NCBI GenBank assembly: GCA_019117105.1
Contig: DXAH01000062.1
Span: forward strand, 1 to 33,365
DNA length: 33,365 nt
Reading direction: 5' to 3'
Source of the DNA: Duodenibacillus intestinigallinarum
GTDB lineage: Bacteria > Pseudomonadota > Gammaproteobacteria > Burkholderiales > Burkholderiaceae_F
Both the position numbers and the translations under genes were made by a program. Every line of letters starts with the position of its first letter. The stretch's first letter is position 1. The notes beneath the pieces are model-generated. The model searched no databases. It saw only the letters and a list, made by a program, of their open reading frames with translations, and had not been told where the DNA came from. Below, piece after piece: positions 22,512 through 30,729 of this stretch.

Positions 22512-24050
22512 TCAGCCTTCAACCTGAGCGTATTCGGCCGCCTGATCGCCCCAGTCCCATAAGTCGGACAGCGTCTTTTCGATGGCCTCGTACCGCTCTT
22601 CGGTGATGCTGCCTTCGTTTAACAGAGTCTCGTAGCGGTCGCGTACGGAATCAATCTCTTCGAAATACTTCTCAAGCGTCGTCGTTGCAGCCCCTTGCTG
22701 CGTGAGCCGCTTGCGGCATTCGGCAAGCCACTTTTCCCGCTCGGCATCATTGAGCGTCTGCGGCGCACAGCGGGCACGCAGGCGAAACAGCAATTCATTG
22801 AGGCGTTCATCGTCAAAGTAGAGCCTTCCGTCGTGCACCTGTTCGGCGATCGTCTCAAAGTCGAGATTCAAAAGTCCCTGTGCACGAGCCCGATCGGCTT
22901 CGCTCACAAAACCGTCGTAGAGCGCCGTTTCGGGATCCTTGGGGCCTTCGCTTTCAAAACGCGCTTTGTTCTGTTCTTCAAAGATCTGCCATGCCTGCAG
23001 CACGGGACCTTCAATCATGCCGTGAAGACGCGTGAGCTTTTCGCCGAAATCAACCACTTGCCGCAGATCAATACCAAAGCGCTCGCAGACCGAACTTGAC
23101 GCCACACGCAGATCCGCGCAGACAAACGGGCACTCGTTGATGCGCAGTCGACGCAACGCCAGAGGCTCTTCACCTTCTTCTCGCATGTAGGCCGGCGCAA
23201 AAGCACGTCGAGCAATCACTTCGGGCGACAGGCTCGTGAGCTGATCGGGATCCACTCGACAGTCCCAGACGAAGTATTCGTTTTGATTGTCGGGATTTCG
23301 AGCAACCGGCATCACAAAGCGCAGGAAACCGCGCTCCTGTCCCGCTCTCGGATCGACCCACAGACAGGGACGACGCGTATCGAGCGCTTCAGCCACCTTG
23401 GTTTTGGTGCGATTGTTCAAAGCCCATTGCCACAGCCGCTGCTTTTTCTCAGCAAGGAATCGCGCAAGCGCCACCGTAGCCGACACGTCGCTCGAAGCAT
23501 CGTGTGCGTGGCTGTGCTCAATGCCGTTGGCTGCCGTCAGTTTTTCAAGTTTGAAGGTTTGACGTTCGGGCTTGTCTGGATCGGTGCCGCGCACCTTGGG
23601 CCATTCCACGCCCTCGGGGCGAAGCGCCCAGACGGCAAGCACGAACGGGTACAAGTCCCAGCGCGAGCTACCGTTTCGCCAAACGTGACTGTAGACGTCC
23701 AGAAGACTGCGCCAGAAAAGCGCGCGGTTGACCTTGTCGTCAAAGCCGATGCTGTTGTAGCCCACCGAAATGGTTGCGGGCGTGTTGAGTTCCTTAAAGA
23801 CACGCTTGGCAAAATCAACCTCAGCCATGCCTTTTTCGTCGGCCGTCTGCGGCGTGATGCCCGTGAGCACGCAGGCCATCACTCCGGGCAGGTACTCCAT
23901 CGAAGGACGGCAATAGAAAACATCGGCCTCGGCCACCGGTTCAAATTGAAGCGTCGTGCGCATACCGGCAAACTGTGCCGGCCGATCGCGCAGCGTATCC
24001 AGCCCGAAAGTCTCGTAGTCGTACCAATAAAAAGTTGTGCTCTGCGTCAT
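22512..24050 (-). CDS. sbcB: Exodeoxyribonuclease I
   Basis: 512-aa 3'-5' exonuclease on single-stranded DNA, involved in recombination and mismatch repair. The DEDD active site is visible: Asp11 and Glu13 in FYWYDYETFG, an Asp in SIGFDDKVNRALF, and HAHDASSDVSATVAL with the His and last Asp. The middle of the protein carries the ExoI SH3-like domain and the helical C-terminal region ends after the EKTLSDLWDWGDQAAEY stretch. Slightly longer than the E. coli enzyme (about 475 aa). ATG 24050 is the natural start. Confidence 0.95.
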   Translation of the reverse strand: MTQSTTFYWYDYETFGLDTLRDRPAQFAGMRTTLQFEPVAEADVFYCRPSMEYLPGVMACVLTGITPQTADEKGMAEVDFAKRVFKELNTPATISVGYNSIGFDDKVNRALFWRSLLDVYSHVWRNGSSRWDLYPFVLAVWALRPEGVEWPKVRGTDPDKPERQTFKLEKLTAANGIEHSHAHDASSDVSATVALARFLAEKKQRLWQWALNNRTKTKVAEALDTRRPCLWVDPRAGQERGFLRFVMPVARNPDNQNEYFVWDCRVDPDQLTSLSPEVIARRAFAPAYMREEGEEPLALRRLRINECPFVCADLRVASSSVCERFGIDLRQVVDFGEKLTRLHGMIEGPVLQAWQIFEEQNKARFESEGPKDPETALYDGFVSEADRARAQGLLNLDFETIAEQVHDGRLYFDDERLNELLFRLRARCAPQTLNDAEREKWLAECRKRLTQQGAATTTLEKYFEEIDSVRDRYETLLNEGSITEERYEAIEKTLSDLWDWGDQAAEYAQVEG

Positions 24051-24096
24051 TTCTTTTGTCGGTGGGAAGCTTGATCTTCGTTTTCGCTTCCCGAAA

Positions 24097-24131
24097 TAAA
24101 AAAATCGCCGCGGCCTTTTTCCTGCGGCGAC
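24097..24131 (-). terminator. Rho-independent terminator after the lipoprotein gene
   Basis: TCGCCGC (24105-24111) pairs with GCGGCGA (24124-24130), followed on the minus strand by seven T. It separates the lipoprotein gene from sbcB. Confidence 0.85.
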
Positions 24132-24182
24132 TTCAATTTAAGCAAATCCAGGCAAAACGCAAGCGTCCTTATCCTGCGTTTG

Positions 24183-24668
24183 CTAAGGAGCAGTCTCCTG
24201 CTGGACTTCTTTCTGCTTGGCGGCATTGACAAGGCTTTGCAAATAATTGGCCGCGTACAAGGCAATCGTCTCGAGCTTGATGTTGCCGTCGGCCGGCACG
24301 GGACCGGCCCCCCGCTGCAGCGCCTTGCCGTCAATCACGGCTTGGAAATCAAATGTTTTGGCGACATTGTTTTCCGCTGTCACGCCGTAAAAGAGACATA
24401 AGCGGCATTCGGACGGAACCTGATCGTGGTTCACAACACGCGTCTTCACTCCACGTTGTTTGAGTCCTGCCTCAATGGCCTGTACGAGACGATCGGAGCT
24501 CAATTGAGGATTTTGATGACGCACCACGCAGATCGTATCGATAGCGCCTCTTTGCGACTGTTCTTGCCGCTGTTCAGAGCCCTGTTGATCCTGCTGCAAA
24601 GCCGCGCAACCGGAAAGCAACAGGGACGCGACCGACAGCAACACCAATGTTTTCAACGACTTTTGCAT
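24183..24668 (-). CDS. Lipoprotein, possibly Sbal_3080 family
   Basis: 161-aa predicted lipoprotein. The signal peptide ends in LLLSGC with acylated Cys21; a Gln-rich linker follows (about 24-40), then a compact domain with ICVVRHQNPQLSSD, a Cys pair in PSECRLCLFYGV and the C-terminal ETIALYAANYLQSLVNAA helix. The pattern resembles the small Sbal_3080-type lipoproteins of proteobacteria, whose function is not known. AGGAGG is present about eight bases before ATG 24668. Single gene with its own terminator. Confidence 0.8.
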   Translation of the reverse strand: MQKSLKTLVLLSVASLLLSGCAALQQDQQGSEQRQEQSQRGAIDTICVVRHQNPQLSSDRLVQAIEAGLKQRGVKTRVVNHDQVPSECRLCLFYGVTAENNVAKTFDFQAVIDGKALQRGAGPVPADGNIKLETIALYAANYLQSLVNAAKQKEVQQETAP

Positions 24669-24774
24669 GAGGCCTCCTCCTCGCGACTGTTCTTTTCCTT
24701 CACTGCAAACTTGTCAGAGTTTAGCGAATCAAAACGCTGACAAAAGTGCAGGCTCGGCGGCTTTGCTTTGCCTG

Positions 24775-24812
24775 CCGACAGCCGTCGGCAACGAAACTCC
24801 TACGGCTGTCGG
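24775..24812 (-). terminator. Hairpin after hemN
   Basis: A perfect 11-bp stem (CCGACAGCCGT 24775-24785 with ACGGCTGTCGG 24802-24812) just past the hemN stop. No T run follows, so it may protect the RNA 3' end rather than terminate by itself. Confidence 0.5.
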
Positions 24813-24829
24813 TTGCAACGTTTCTGCCA

Positions 24830-26233
24830 TCAAGCGATTTTGGAGTAGCCGCCGGCTCGATCGGATTCGCGCAAGTAGCGGTCAAACTGCATGGCCACGG
24901 CACGAACAAAGATCTTGCCCTTGGGCGAAACGATGATCTTGTCGGCCGTGAGTTCGGCAAGCTCGTGCTTGACATAGGCCTGAAGCTTCTTCATTTCGTA
25001 GGCGAAGTATTCGTCGAACTTGATGCCGAATTCCTCTTCGATTTCCCGCTTATCGAGCTCAAAGCGACACATGATCGTCATGATGACGGCGCGGCGCAGC
25101 TTGTCGTCGTCGTTGAGATCAAAGCCGCGGCAGGTCGCAAGCTTGCCCGACTCGATCGCTTCGCTCCAGGGCTCGATTTCGCGGGGGTTGCATGCGTAGA
25201 GACCGTCGACGAACGAAATCGAGCTCGGCCCCAAGGCCACCATGTCGCACTCGGCTCGCGTGGAGTAGCCCTGGAAGTTGCGCTGGATGGTGCCGTTGAC
25301 CTGAGCAATCGAGAGCTCATCGGTTTCCTTAGCGAAGTGATCCATGCCGATGTAGCGGTAGCCGTGGCTCGTGAGCGTCTTGATCGCGTCGAACATGATG
25401 TTGACGCGTTCGGCCGCTCCGGGCAGCTCCGCGGGAATGATGCGGCGCTGAGGCTTGAAGATGTTGGGCAGGTGCGCGTAGTGATAAAGCGCGATGCGAT
25501 CGGGTGAAAGCTCAATCACCTGCTCGATCGTGCGGGCAAATGTTTCGCGCGTCTGACGCGGCAGACCGTAGATAAGGTCCATGTTAATCGAGCCGAACCC
25601 TTCGGCGCGGGCGCTTTCGAGCACTTCCTTGGTCATTTCGAAAGGCTGGATGCGGTTGACGGCCTTTTGCACGTCCGGATTGAAGTCCTGCACGCCCAGG
25701 CTCATGCGGTTGAAGCCCGCCTTGCGAAGCGTCTTGATCTTGGACGGAGGGCAGCTTCTCGGATCGACCTCAATGGAAAATTCGCCGCCTTCCTCAAACG
25801 GGAAGCGCTCATTGAGGCCCGCCATCAGTTCCAGAATTTCGTCGTCGTTTAGGAAAGTGGGCGTACCGCCGCCCCAGTGCAGCTGCTCGAGCGTCTTGAT
25901 GCCCGTGAGGTGTTCCTTGGCAAGATCTGCCTCCTTCAACAGGGTCTTAATGTAGGCCGCAGAGCGCGAGTGATCGCGCGTGACGATCTTGTTGCAGCCG
26001 CAATAGAAGCACACGTCGTTACAGAACGGGATGTGGCAGTAGAGCGAAAGCTTGGCCGGCTTGGCAGCCTTTTCGCGGCGGGCGAGCGCGGCCTGGTAGT
26101 CCTCAGGCGTGATGCGGCCATGGAATCGGTCGGCCGTCGGATAAGACGTATAGCGCGGTGCGGGAACGTCGAATTTCTTCAAAAGAGCTTCATCGGGCAG
26201 CTCTACGCCGGCACGTGTGGGGTCGAAATCCAT
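24830..26233 (-). CDS. hemN: Oxygen-independent coproporphyrinogen III dehydrogenase HemN
   Basis: Radical-SAM enzyme that converts coproporphyrinogen III to protoporphyrinogen IX without oxygen, in haem biosynthesis. 467 aa, close to E. coli HemN (457). The 4Fe-4S motif is Cys71, Cys75, Cys78 in HIPFCNDVCFYCGCNK; the N-terminal PRYTSYPTADRFH substrate-grip segment and HWGGGTPTFL are also present, marking true HemN rather than HemW. ATG 26233 fits the family. An FNR site at 26306-26319 is centred 41.5 bases before a predicted start near 26271, so it should be switched on without oxygen by the FNR protein encoded divergently beside it. Confidence 0.97.
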   Translation of the reverse strand: MDFDPTRAGVELPDEALLKKFDVPAPRYTSYPTADRFHGRITPEDYQAALARREKAAKPAKLSLYCHIPFCNDVCFYCGCNKIVTRDHSRSAAYIKTLLKEADLAKEHLTGIKTLEQLHWGGGTPTFLNDDEILELMAGLNERFPFEEGGEFSIEVDPRSCPPSKIKTLRKAGFNRMSLGVQDFNPDVQKAVNRIQPFEMTKEVLESARAEGFGSINMDLIYGLPRQTRETFARTIEQVIELSPDRIALYHYAHLPNIFKPQRRIIPAELPGAAERVNIMFDAIKTLTSHGYRYIGMDHFAKETDELSIAQVNGTIQRNFQGYSTRAECDMVALGPSSISFVDGLYACNPREIEPWSEAIESGKLATCRGFDLNDDDKLRRAVIMTIMCRFELDKREIEEEFGIKFDEYFAYEMKKLQAYVKHELAELTADKIIVSPKGKIFVRAVAMQFDRYLRESDRAGGYSKIA

Positions 26234-26278
26234 ATTGAGAAACCTCGAAAATTTCTATGACAAAACGCAAACTTACCT

Positions 26279-26319
26279 GTTATGATTCAGCAATTAGCGA
26301 AACCTTTGACAACAATCAA
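26279..26319 (-). promoter_or_regulatory. FNR-dependent class II promoter of hemN
   Basis: TTGATTGTTGTCAA on the minus strand (26319-26306) matches the FNR consensus TTGAT-N4-ATCAA in all but one base. The -10-like CATAAC is at 26284-26279. This puts the FNR centre (26312.5) 41.5 bases from a start near 26271, the standard activating position. Confidence 0.7.
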
Positions 26320-26597
26320 ATGTTTCGACGACAGTTTACTGCCGGCCTGAATCGGCTCTGCTCTTAGCGGCAAAGTCCCCTGGCTGCCGGCGGTTTTCGG
26401 TTGCCGGCCTTCCCGAAGGACGGGCTTTGGATGCTTGCGGCAGTGTAAACGCTGGAGATTATTCTTTCATTAGCACGCACGCCGTTTCAAATCCTAAGTC
26501 CCCACCCGGTTTTGGCACCGCCGACCGAAAACCGTTGTAGCGCGGAGTGCTTGCCCGGAGCTCTTCCGCCGGGCCGTTTTGTTTGCGTTCGACCCAT
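26320..26597. other. Structured leader and promoter region of fnr
   Basis: Gene-free. GCCGGC occurs at 26386-26391 and 26403-26408 as a hairpin, and CCCG/CGGG follows near 26412-26423. A terminator-like hairpin GCCCGG/CCGGGC (26553-26558 with 26569-26574) followed by CGTTTTGTTT lies 24 bases before the fnr start. It could be an attenuator or the end of a small RNA. Confidence 0.4.
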
Positions 26598-27410
26598 ATG
26601 CTCAACAACCCCACGATCAACATGGCAACCCTTCGGGTAGCGTGCTCCAACTGCAACCTGCGCGAATTGTGCCTTCCGCTCGGCCTCACCCTCAAAGAAA
26701 TCGAACGGCTCGAGGAGTTAGTGAGCACCCGAAAGCGCGTGCGCCGCGGCGAAGCTCTTTATCGTGCGGGCGACCGCTTTGATGCGCTCTACGCCATCCG
26801 CCTGGGTTTCTTAAAGAGTGCCGTCACGAGTTCCGACGGCCGCGAACAGGTGACGAGCTTTCACATGTCGGGCGACATCGTCGGTCTCGACGGCCTGGCC
26901 GGCATGGTCTACTCAAGCGATCTGATCGCACTTGAAGACACGGAAGTATGCATCCTTCCCTACGACAAGCTTCTTGAAGTCACGCAGAACATGTTCTCCA
27001 TGAGCCAGCACTTCCAAAAACTGCTTGCCATGGAAATCGTACGCCAAAACGGTGTGATGCTGCTGTTGGGTTCGATGCACGCCGAAGAGCGTCTGGCTGC
27101 CTTCATCCTGAACCTTTCGCAGCGCTTCGAGCAGCGCGGCTACTCGCGCAGCGAGTTTGTGCTGCGCATGACCCGCGCCGAAATCGGCTCCTACTTAGGC
27201 CTCAAACTCGAAACAGTGAGCCGCGTTCTGAGCCGCTTCTCGCACGACAACTTGATCATCGTCAATCAAAAGCACGTTCAAATCATGGATTTTGAAGGCC
27301 TGCGCGCCATTGTGAGCGGCCAAGCCTACAGCCACGAAAATCCGGGCCTGCACCGCATCGAGCCGGTTGCCCACCGCGGCGTCGACGACCTGGTCGGGCT
27401 CGAAGATTGA
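26598..27410 (+). CDS. fnr: Fumarate/nitrate reduction regulator FNR
   Basis: 270-aa oxygen-sensing transcription regulator of the CRP/FNR family. Iron-sulfur ligands are Cys16, Cys19, Cys25 (CSNCNLRELC) and Cys118 (EDTEVCIL), spaced as in E. coli FNR, so it should hold an oxygen-labile 4Fe-4S cluster. cNMP-fold residues 40-150 are followed by the dimer helix and the DNA-reading helix ELGSYLG-like EIGSYLGLKLETVSRVLSRF with the E..SR pattern for FNR boxes. ATG 26598 was chosen; the upstream frame to 26547 lies within the hairpin, and no clear ribosome site is seen for any start. A roughly 25-residue C-terminal extension exceeds E. coli FNR. Probable activator of the adjacent hemN. Confidence 0.95.
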   Translation: MLNNPTINMATLRVACSNCNLRELCLPLGLTLKEIERLEELVSTRKRVRRGEALYRAGDRFDALYAIRLGFLKSAVTSSDGREQVTSFHMSGDIVGLDGLAGMVYSSDLIALEDTEVCILPYDKLLEVTQNMFSMSQHFQKLLAMEIVRQNGVMLLLGSMHAEERLAAFILNLSQRFEQRGYSRSEFVLRMTRAEIGSYLGLKLETVSRVLSRFSHDNLIIVNQKHVQIMDFEGLRAIVSGQAYSHENPGLHRIEPVAHRGVDDLVGLED

Positions 27411-27431
27411 TGCCGCGATGATTTTGCCGGC

Positions 27432-28856
27432 TCAGCTAAAGTTCTTCTCCACGCTGTCGGCAACCTCATCCAAGGTCACGAGCGTCAGATGTTCGTTCGG
27501 ATCCTGAGCCAAAAGTTTCAGGCTGGGCGCAAATCCTGACTTGGAAAACAGAACGTAGTACGCTTGTTCGTGCGGCACTGCTTGCGCCTTCTTTTTGAGC
27601 CTGACATAGTCCCCGAGCGCAAATTCCGACTGCCGGAACTTGCACTCGCCAAATAGCCGCGCGCCGCCTTCAAACGGAACCGCGAGAATATCGATCTCCT
27701 CGTTTTTATCCCACCAGCGACCGATGCGGCTAGCGGCAAAAGGTAACTTCTCCTTGAGATTGAGCTTTTCCAAATACTGCCGGCAGACTTCCTCAAAAGG
27801 AAAGGATGCGATTTCGTTGAGCCTGGGAGCAACCTGATGCTTCCAGACGAGTTCAGCGCCTCCCATGTTCAAAACGCTGAAATTGGGCCACACATAGCGG
27901 TACCAGAACGCTACCAAATTGTCCGCGATGTCGTATAACCCACGCTGACTGTTGGCCTTCTCTTTAAAATTTTGATCGGCAGGAAACGATCGCTCGACAA
28001 AACCCATCTCGGCAAGCGAGCGTAAATATCGCGGCAGATTGGGCGACTGAATGACCGTCTTTGACGCAATCTCGGAAAATCGACGGCTTCCTGTAGCCAC
28101 CGTCCTCAGGATGTCGTTGAAGCGCCCGGGCTCCCGGCACTCCTGCGCAATGAGCTGCGTCGGATAATCCCACAGTCGGCCGCTTGGCGAGAGCAATTGC
28201 TCGCGTATGTTTTCTTCGACCGATCGGTTCGAATCAAAACAGTTCAACGCGTACGGCGTTCCGCCCAGTACGGAATAGGCAAGCACGGCACCGACTGCGT
28301 CGTACTGAGGAAAAAATTGACGCACGTCGTCAAAGAGCATCGGTTCAACCTTGATGGTGCGCGTGGCGCGGCCAAAAAGCGGGCTTTTTTCGGAAAGCAC
28401 TTCTTTTTCCATAAAAGAGAGCGCACTGCCACACAGAACGATCATCACATCGGCCGACTGCAGCTCGTGATCCCACAGATGCTGCAAAAGCGATGGCAAC
28501 GTCGGATTACCTTCAGCCATATACGGAAACTCATCGAGCACCATCACCTTCTTACCGCTTCCTGGTAACGCCGCCAACTGACGGAAACCAGCCTCCCAAT
28601 TGGGCAGCGTCTCGAGCATCCGGGAAACCGGTGCACCGGCCCGTTTCATCGTTTCGTTGAAATCCTGCCGCTGTCCCTCATCGTCCTGTTGTTTCGCGGC
28701 AAAGTAGACGCCTGCTTTGTCCTTGCAAAATTGCGTCATCAACGCAGTCTTTCCGATGCGGCGTCGTCCGTAGACTACGACCAGCTCGGAGCGATCCGAT
28801 TCGTAGGCCGTCTGCAGCGTACGAAGTTCTTTGTCTCGACCGATGAATGTATACAT
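27432..28856 (-). CDS. Archaeal-type ATPase with C-terminal DUF234 nuclease-like domain
   Basis: 474-aa orphan ATPase. Walker A is GRRRIGKTAL (30-39); Walker B VMVLDEFPYM is near residue 105; a winged-helix region follows (about 250-300, SEIASKTVIQSPNLPRYLRS). The C-terminal DUF234 region has a PD-(D/E)XK-like arrangement, Asp389 (EEIDIL) and Glu404-Cys-Lys406 (FGECKF). Such ATPase_2/DUF234 proteins are widespread in bacteria and archaea, usually alone, and their role is not established. ATG 28856 begins at the conserved FIGRDKEL. A nested inverted repeat lies just upstream. Confidence 0.9.
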   Translation of the reverse strand: MYTFIGRDKELRTLQTAYESDRSELVVVYGRRRIGKTALMTQFCKDKAGVYFAAKQQDDEGQRQDFNETMKRAGAPVSRMLETLPNWEAGFRQLAALPGSGKKVMVLDEFPYMAEGNPTLPSLLQHLWDHELQSADVMIVLCGSALSFMEKEVLSEKSPLFGRATRTIKVEPMLFDDVRQFFPQYDAVGAVLAYSVLGGTPYALNCFDSNRSVEENIREQLLSPSGRLWDYPTQLIAQECREPGRFNDILRTVATGSRRFSEIASKTVIQSPNLPRYLRSLAEMGFVERSFPADQNFKEKANSQRGLYDIADNLVAFWYRYVWPNFSVLNMGGAELVWKHQVAPRLNEIASFPFEEVCRQYLEKLNLKEKLPFAASRIGRWWDKNEEIDILAVPFEGGARLFGECKFRQSEFALGDYVRLKKKAQAVPHEQAYYVLFSKSGFAPSLKLLAQDPNEHLTLVTLDEVADSVEKNFS

Positions 28857-28876
28857 ACTTGGATTCCGAAAAATTT

Positions 28877-28924
28877 GCTATCACGTAAATTACTATTTTT
28901 AAAGATAGTAATTCTTTTGATAGC
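28877..28924. repeat. Nested 48-bp inverted repeat upstream of the ATPase gene
   Basis: Outer arms GCTATCA/TGATAGC (28877-28883 with 28918-28924); inner arms TTACTAT/ATAGTAA (28890-28896 with 28905-28911). The arms are perfect and spaced nearly symmetrically (6 bases inside on each side). It begins 20 bases before the ATPase start and is AT-rich, so it may be an operator or leader hairpin. Confidence 0.55.
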
Positions 28925-29107
28925 ATTTTAATCCGCACGGCATTTTCTTCGCAAAAATCCACGTCTTCTAAGCAATTCTGCGTAGAATCCTCAGCACAGC
29001 AATCCGAACGTCGATTCAACCTGTGGGATATCGACGCCGAAGGTTTGAGGAGTCTTCCAAAGGCGCCTCCTTTCGCCCGGATTGCCTTTCCTCGAGTCTT
29101 TTTTCGT

Positions 29108-30553
29108 ATGAGCGAAGCCGTCAAATCCAACGACAAAAACCCTGAAATCGTTCCGCACCACGCCGCCGAGCCCGATGTCAGCCTCGGGGCGCTTGCCAAA
29201 CTCTCCGCCCCGATCTTCATCGCCAATCTGGCGTTGATGGGCGCAGCCACAATCGACACCTTGATGACCGGCAACCTCGGCAAAGAGCATCTTGCCGTCG
29301 TCGCCTTGGGCGGTGCGACCTCCGTCATGGTTCTTTTCGGACTGGTGGGCATATTGCAGGGGCTCTCCCCCATCGTCGGTCATCACTACGGCGCACGCAA
29401 TTACAAAGCAATCGGCTTTGAACTTTCTCAAAACCTCTGGCTGGCGATTCTGCTGGGCATCATCGGCTGCGTATTGTTGTTGCAAACGGATTTTTGGACG
29501 AAATTCGGCGGGGTCTCCGGCGAAGTTGCTCGCATGACCTCGCTCTTTCTCGTCTTTTCCGCACCAGGTATTTTCGCGTCGATCGTCTCCCGAAGTTTCA
29601 TTGCTCTGAATGCGGCGGTGAGCCGCCCTCGCGTGACGATGTACGTGAGCCTTTTGATGCTCGCCTGCAAGATACCGCTCAACTGCATCTTCATGTACGG
29701 CTGGCTCGGCTTTCCCGCACTGGGCGGCGCGGGTGCCGGATTGTCGCTCGCGGTTGACGCGTGGCTGGCGCTCATCTGCTACATCGTCATCTACAAGAAG
29801 GACACCTTCTACGACAAGATGCGTGCCGAGCGCTTCTTCTGGCCTCAGATCAGGGCTGTTTTTGCTCAACTCAAACTCGGCGTGCCTATCGGCCTTTCGA
29901 TTTTCTTTGAAGTGAGCTCCTTTACGCTCATGGCGATCTTCATTTCTCGCCTGGGTACGACCGATGTCTCCGCGCACCAGATCGTCGGCAACATCACCGC
30001 AACGCTCTATCAGATACCGCTTTCCATCGCCATTGCCGTGTGCGTGATGGTAAGCCAAGCGCTCGGTGCCGGCAGTCCGAAGGCCGCACGCGAGATCACG
30101 GTGCGAGGCCTGAAGGTAGCGCTCGCCATCGCGGCCTGTTCTGTGGCCTTCATGTATTTCGGACAGGATTTCCTGCTGGGGCTCTACTCCAAGGAAACCG
30201 CAGTGACATCGCTTGCCGCTTCGCTTCTGGTATTCGGCATGATCTACCACATCACCGACGCCGCGCAGACGGTTTCGAATTTTGCGCTGCGAGGCTACCG
30301 CGTCACGATGCTTCCGATGATCATCTACGGCGTAATGCTCTGGGGTGTGGGCTTGGGCGGAGGCTACTATTTCGCCTTTGACGGCACGTTCCTTTTCGGG
30401 CAACCGCTGCGCGCCGAGGGCTTCTGGATGTGCACGGCCGTAGGCCTGTGTCTGGCGGGCGTCACGCTGTCGGTCATCGCACTTTGGGTTTCCAAAGTTC
30501 GCGTGGCCGACTCACTTGCTCACGGGCACTCCGCACTCAAAACCAAGAACTGA
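29108..30553 (+). CDS. MATE family efflux transporter
   Basis: 481-aa inner-membrane exporter with about 12 membrane segments, of the DinF/NorM superfamily, coupling Na+ or H+ entry to the export of organic cations or drugs. Start ATG 29108 (MSEAVKSNDKNPEIVPHH); a TTG-led extension to 29045 is less plausible. Signature stretches are LAKLSAPIFIANLALMGAATIDTLMTG (about 30-56, with the substrate-proximal Asp), the GLVGILQGLSPIVGHHYGAR loop and, in the second half, ISRLGTTDVSAHQIVGNI. The long cytoplasmic loop between halves is normal. No repressor gene is adjacent, so substrate and inducer are unknown. Confidence 0.92.
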   Translation: MSEAVKSNDKNPEIVPHHAAEPDVSLGALAKLSAPIFIANLALMGAATIDTLMTGNLGKEHLAVVALGGATSVMVLFGLVGILQGLSPIVGHHYGARNYKAIGFELSQNLWLAILLGIIGCVLLLQTDFWTKFGGVSGEVARMTSLFLVFSAPGIFASIVSRSFIALNAAVSRPRVTMYVSLLMLACKIPLNCIFMYGWLGFPALGGAGAGLSLAVDAWLALICYIVIYKKDTFYDKMRAERFFWPQIRAVFAQLKLGVPIGLSIFFEVSSFTLMAIFISRLGTTDVSAHQIVGNITATLYQIPLSIAIAVCVMVSQALGAGSPKAAREITVRGLKVALAIAACSVAFMYFGQDFLLGLYSKETAVTSLAASLLVFGMIYHITDAAQTVSNFALRGYRVTMLPMIIYGVMLWGVGLGGGYYFAFDGTFLFGQPLRAEGFWMCTAVGLCLAGVTLSVIALWVSKVRVADSLAHGHSALKTKN

Positions 30554-30729
30554 TGGGAGCACCGGAAGCATCCTTGAGAGCGGCTCGTGACGGATTGCAA
30601 CATTTGCTCTAGTTCCAAACTCTCTCTTGGTAGAATGCTTCTCAAATTCAAAGTAGGCGTTTCTTCGAAGCGCTCGTTTTGTGTTGCGTCTTTTTCGGGA
30701 CGCACGCCACGATTTAGGACATACACGAC

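Noticed and set aside
28991..30403. 470-codon minus frame opposite the MATE transporter
   Set aside because: Same antisense effect: charged, low-complexity composition, and the transporter frame is unmistakable.
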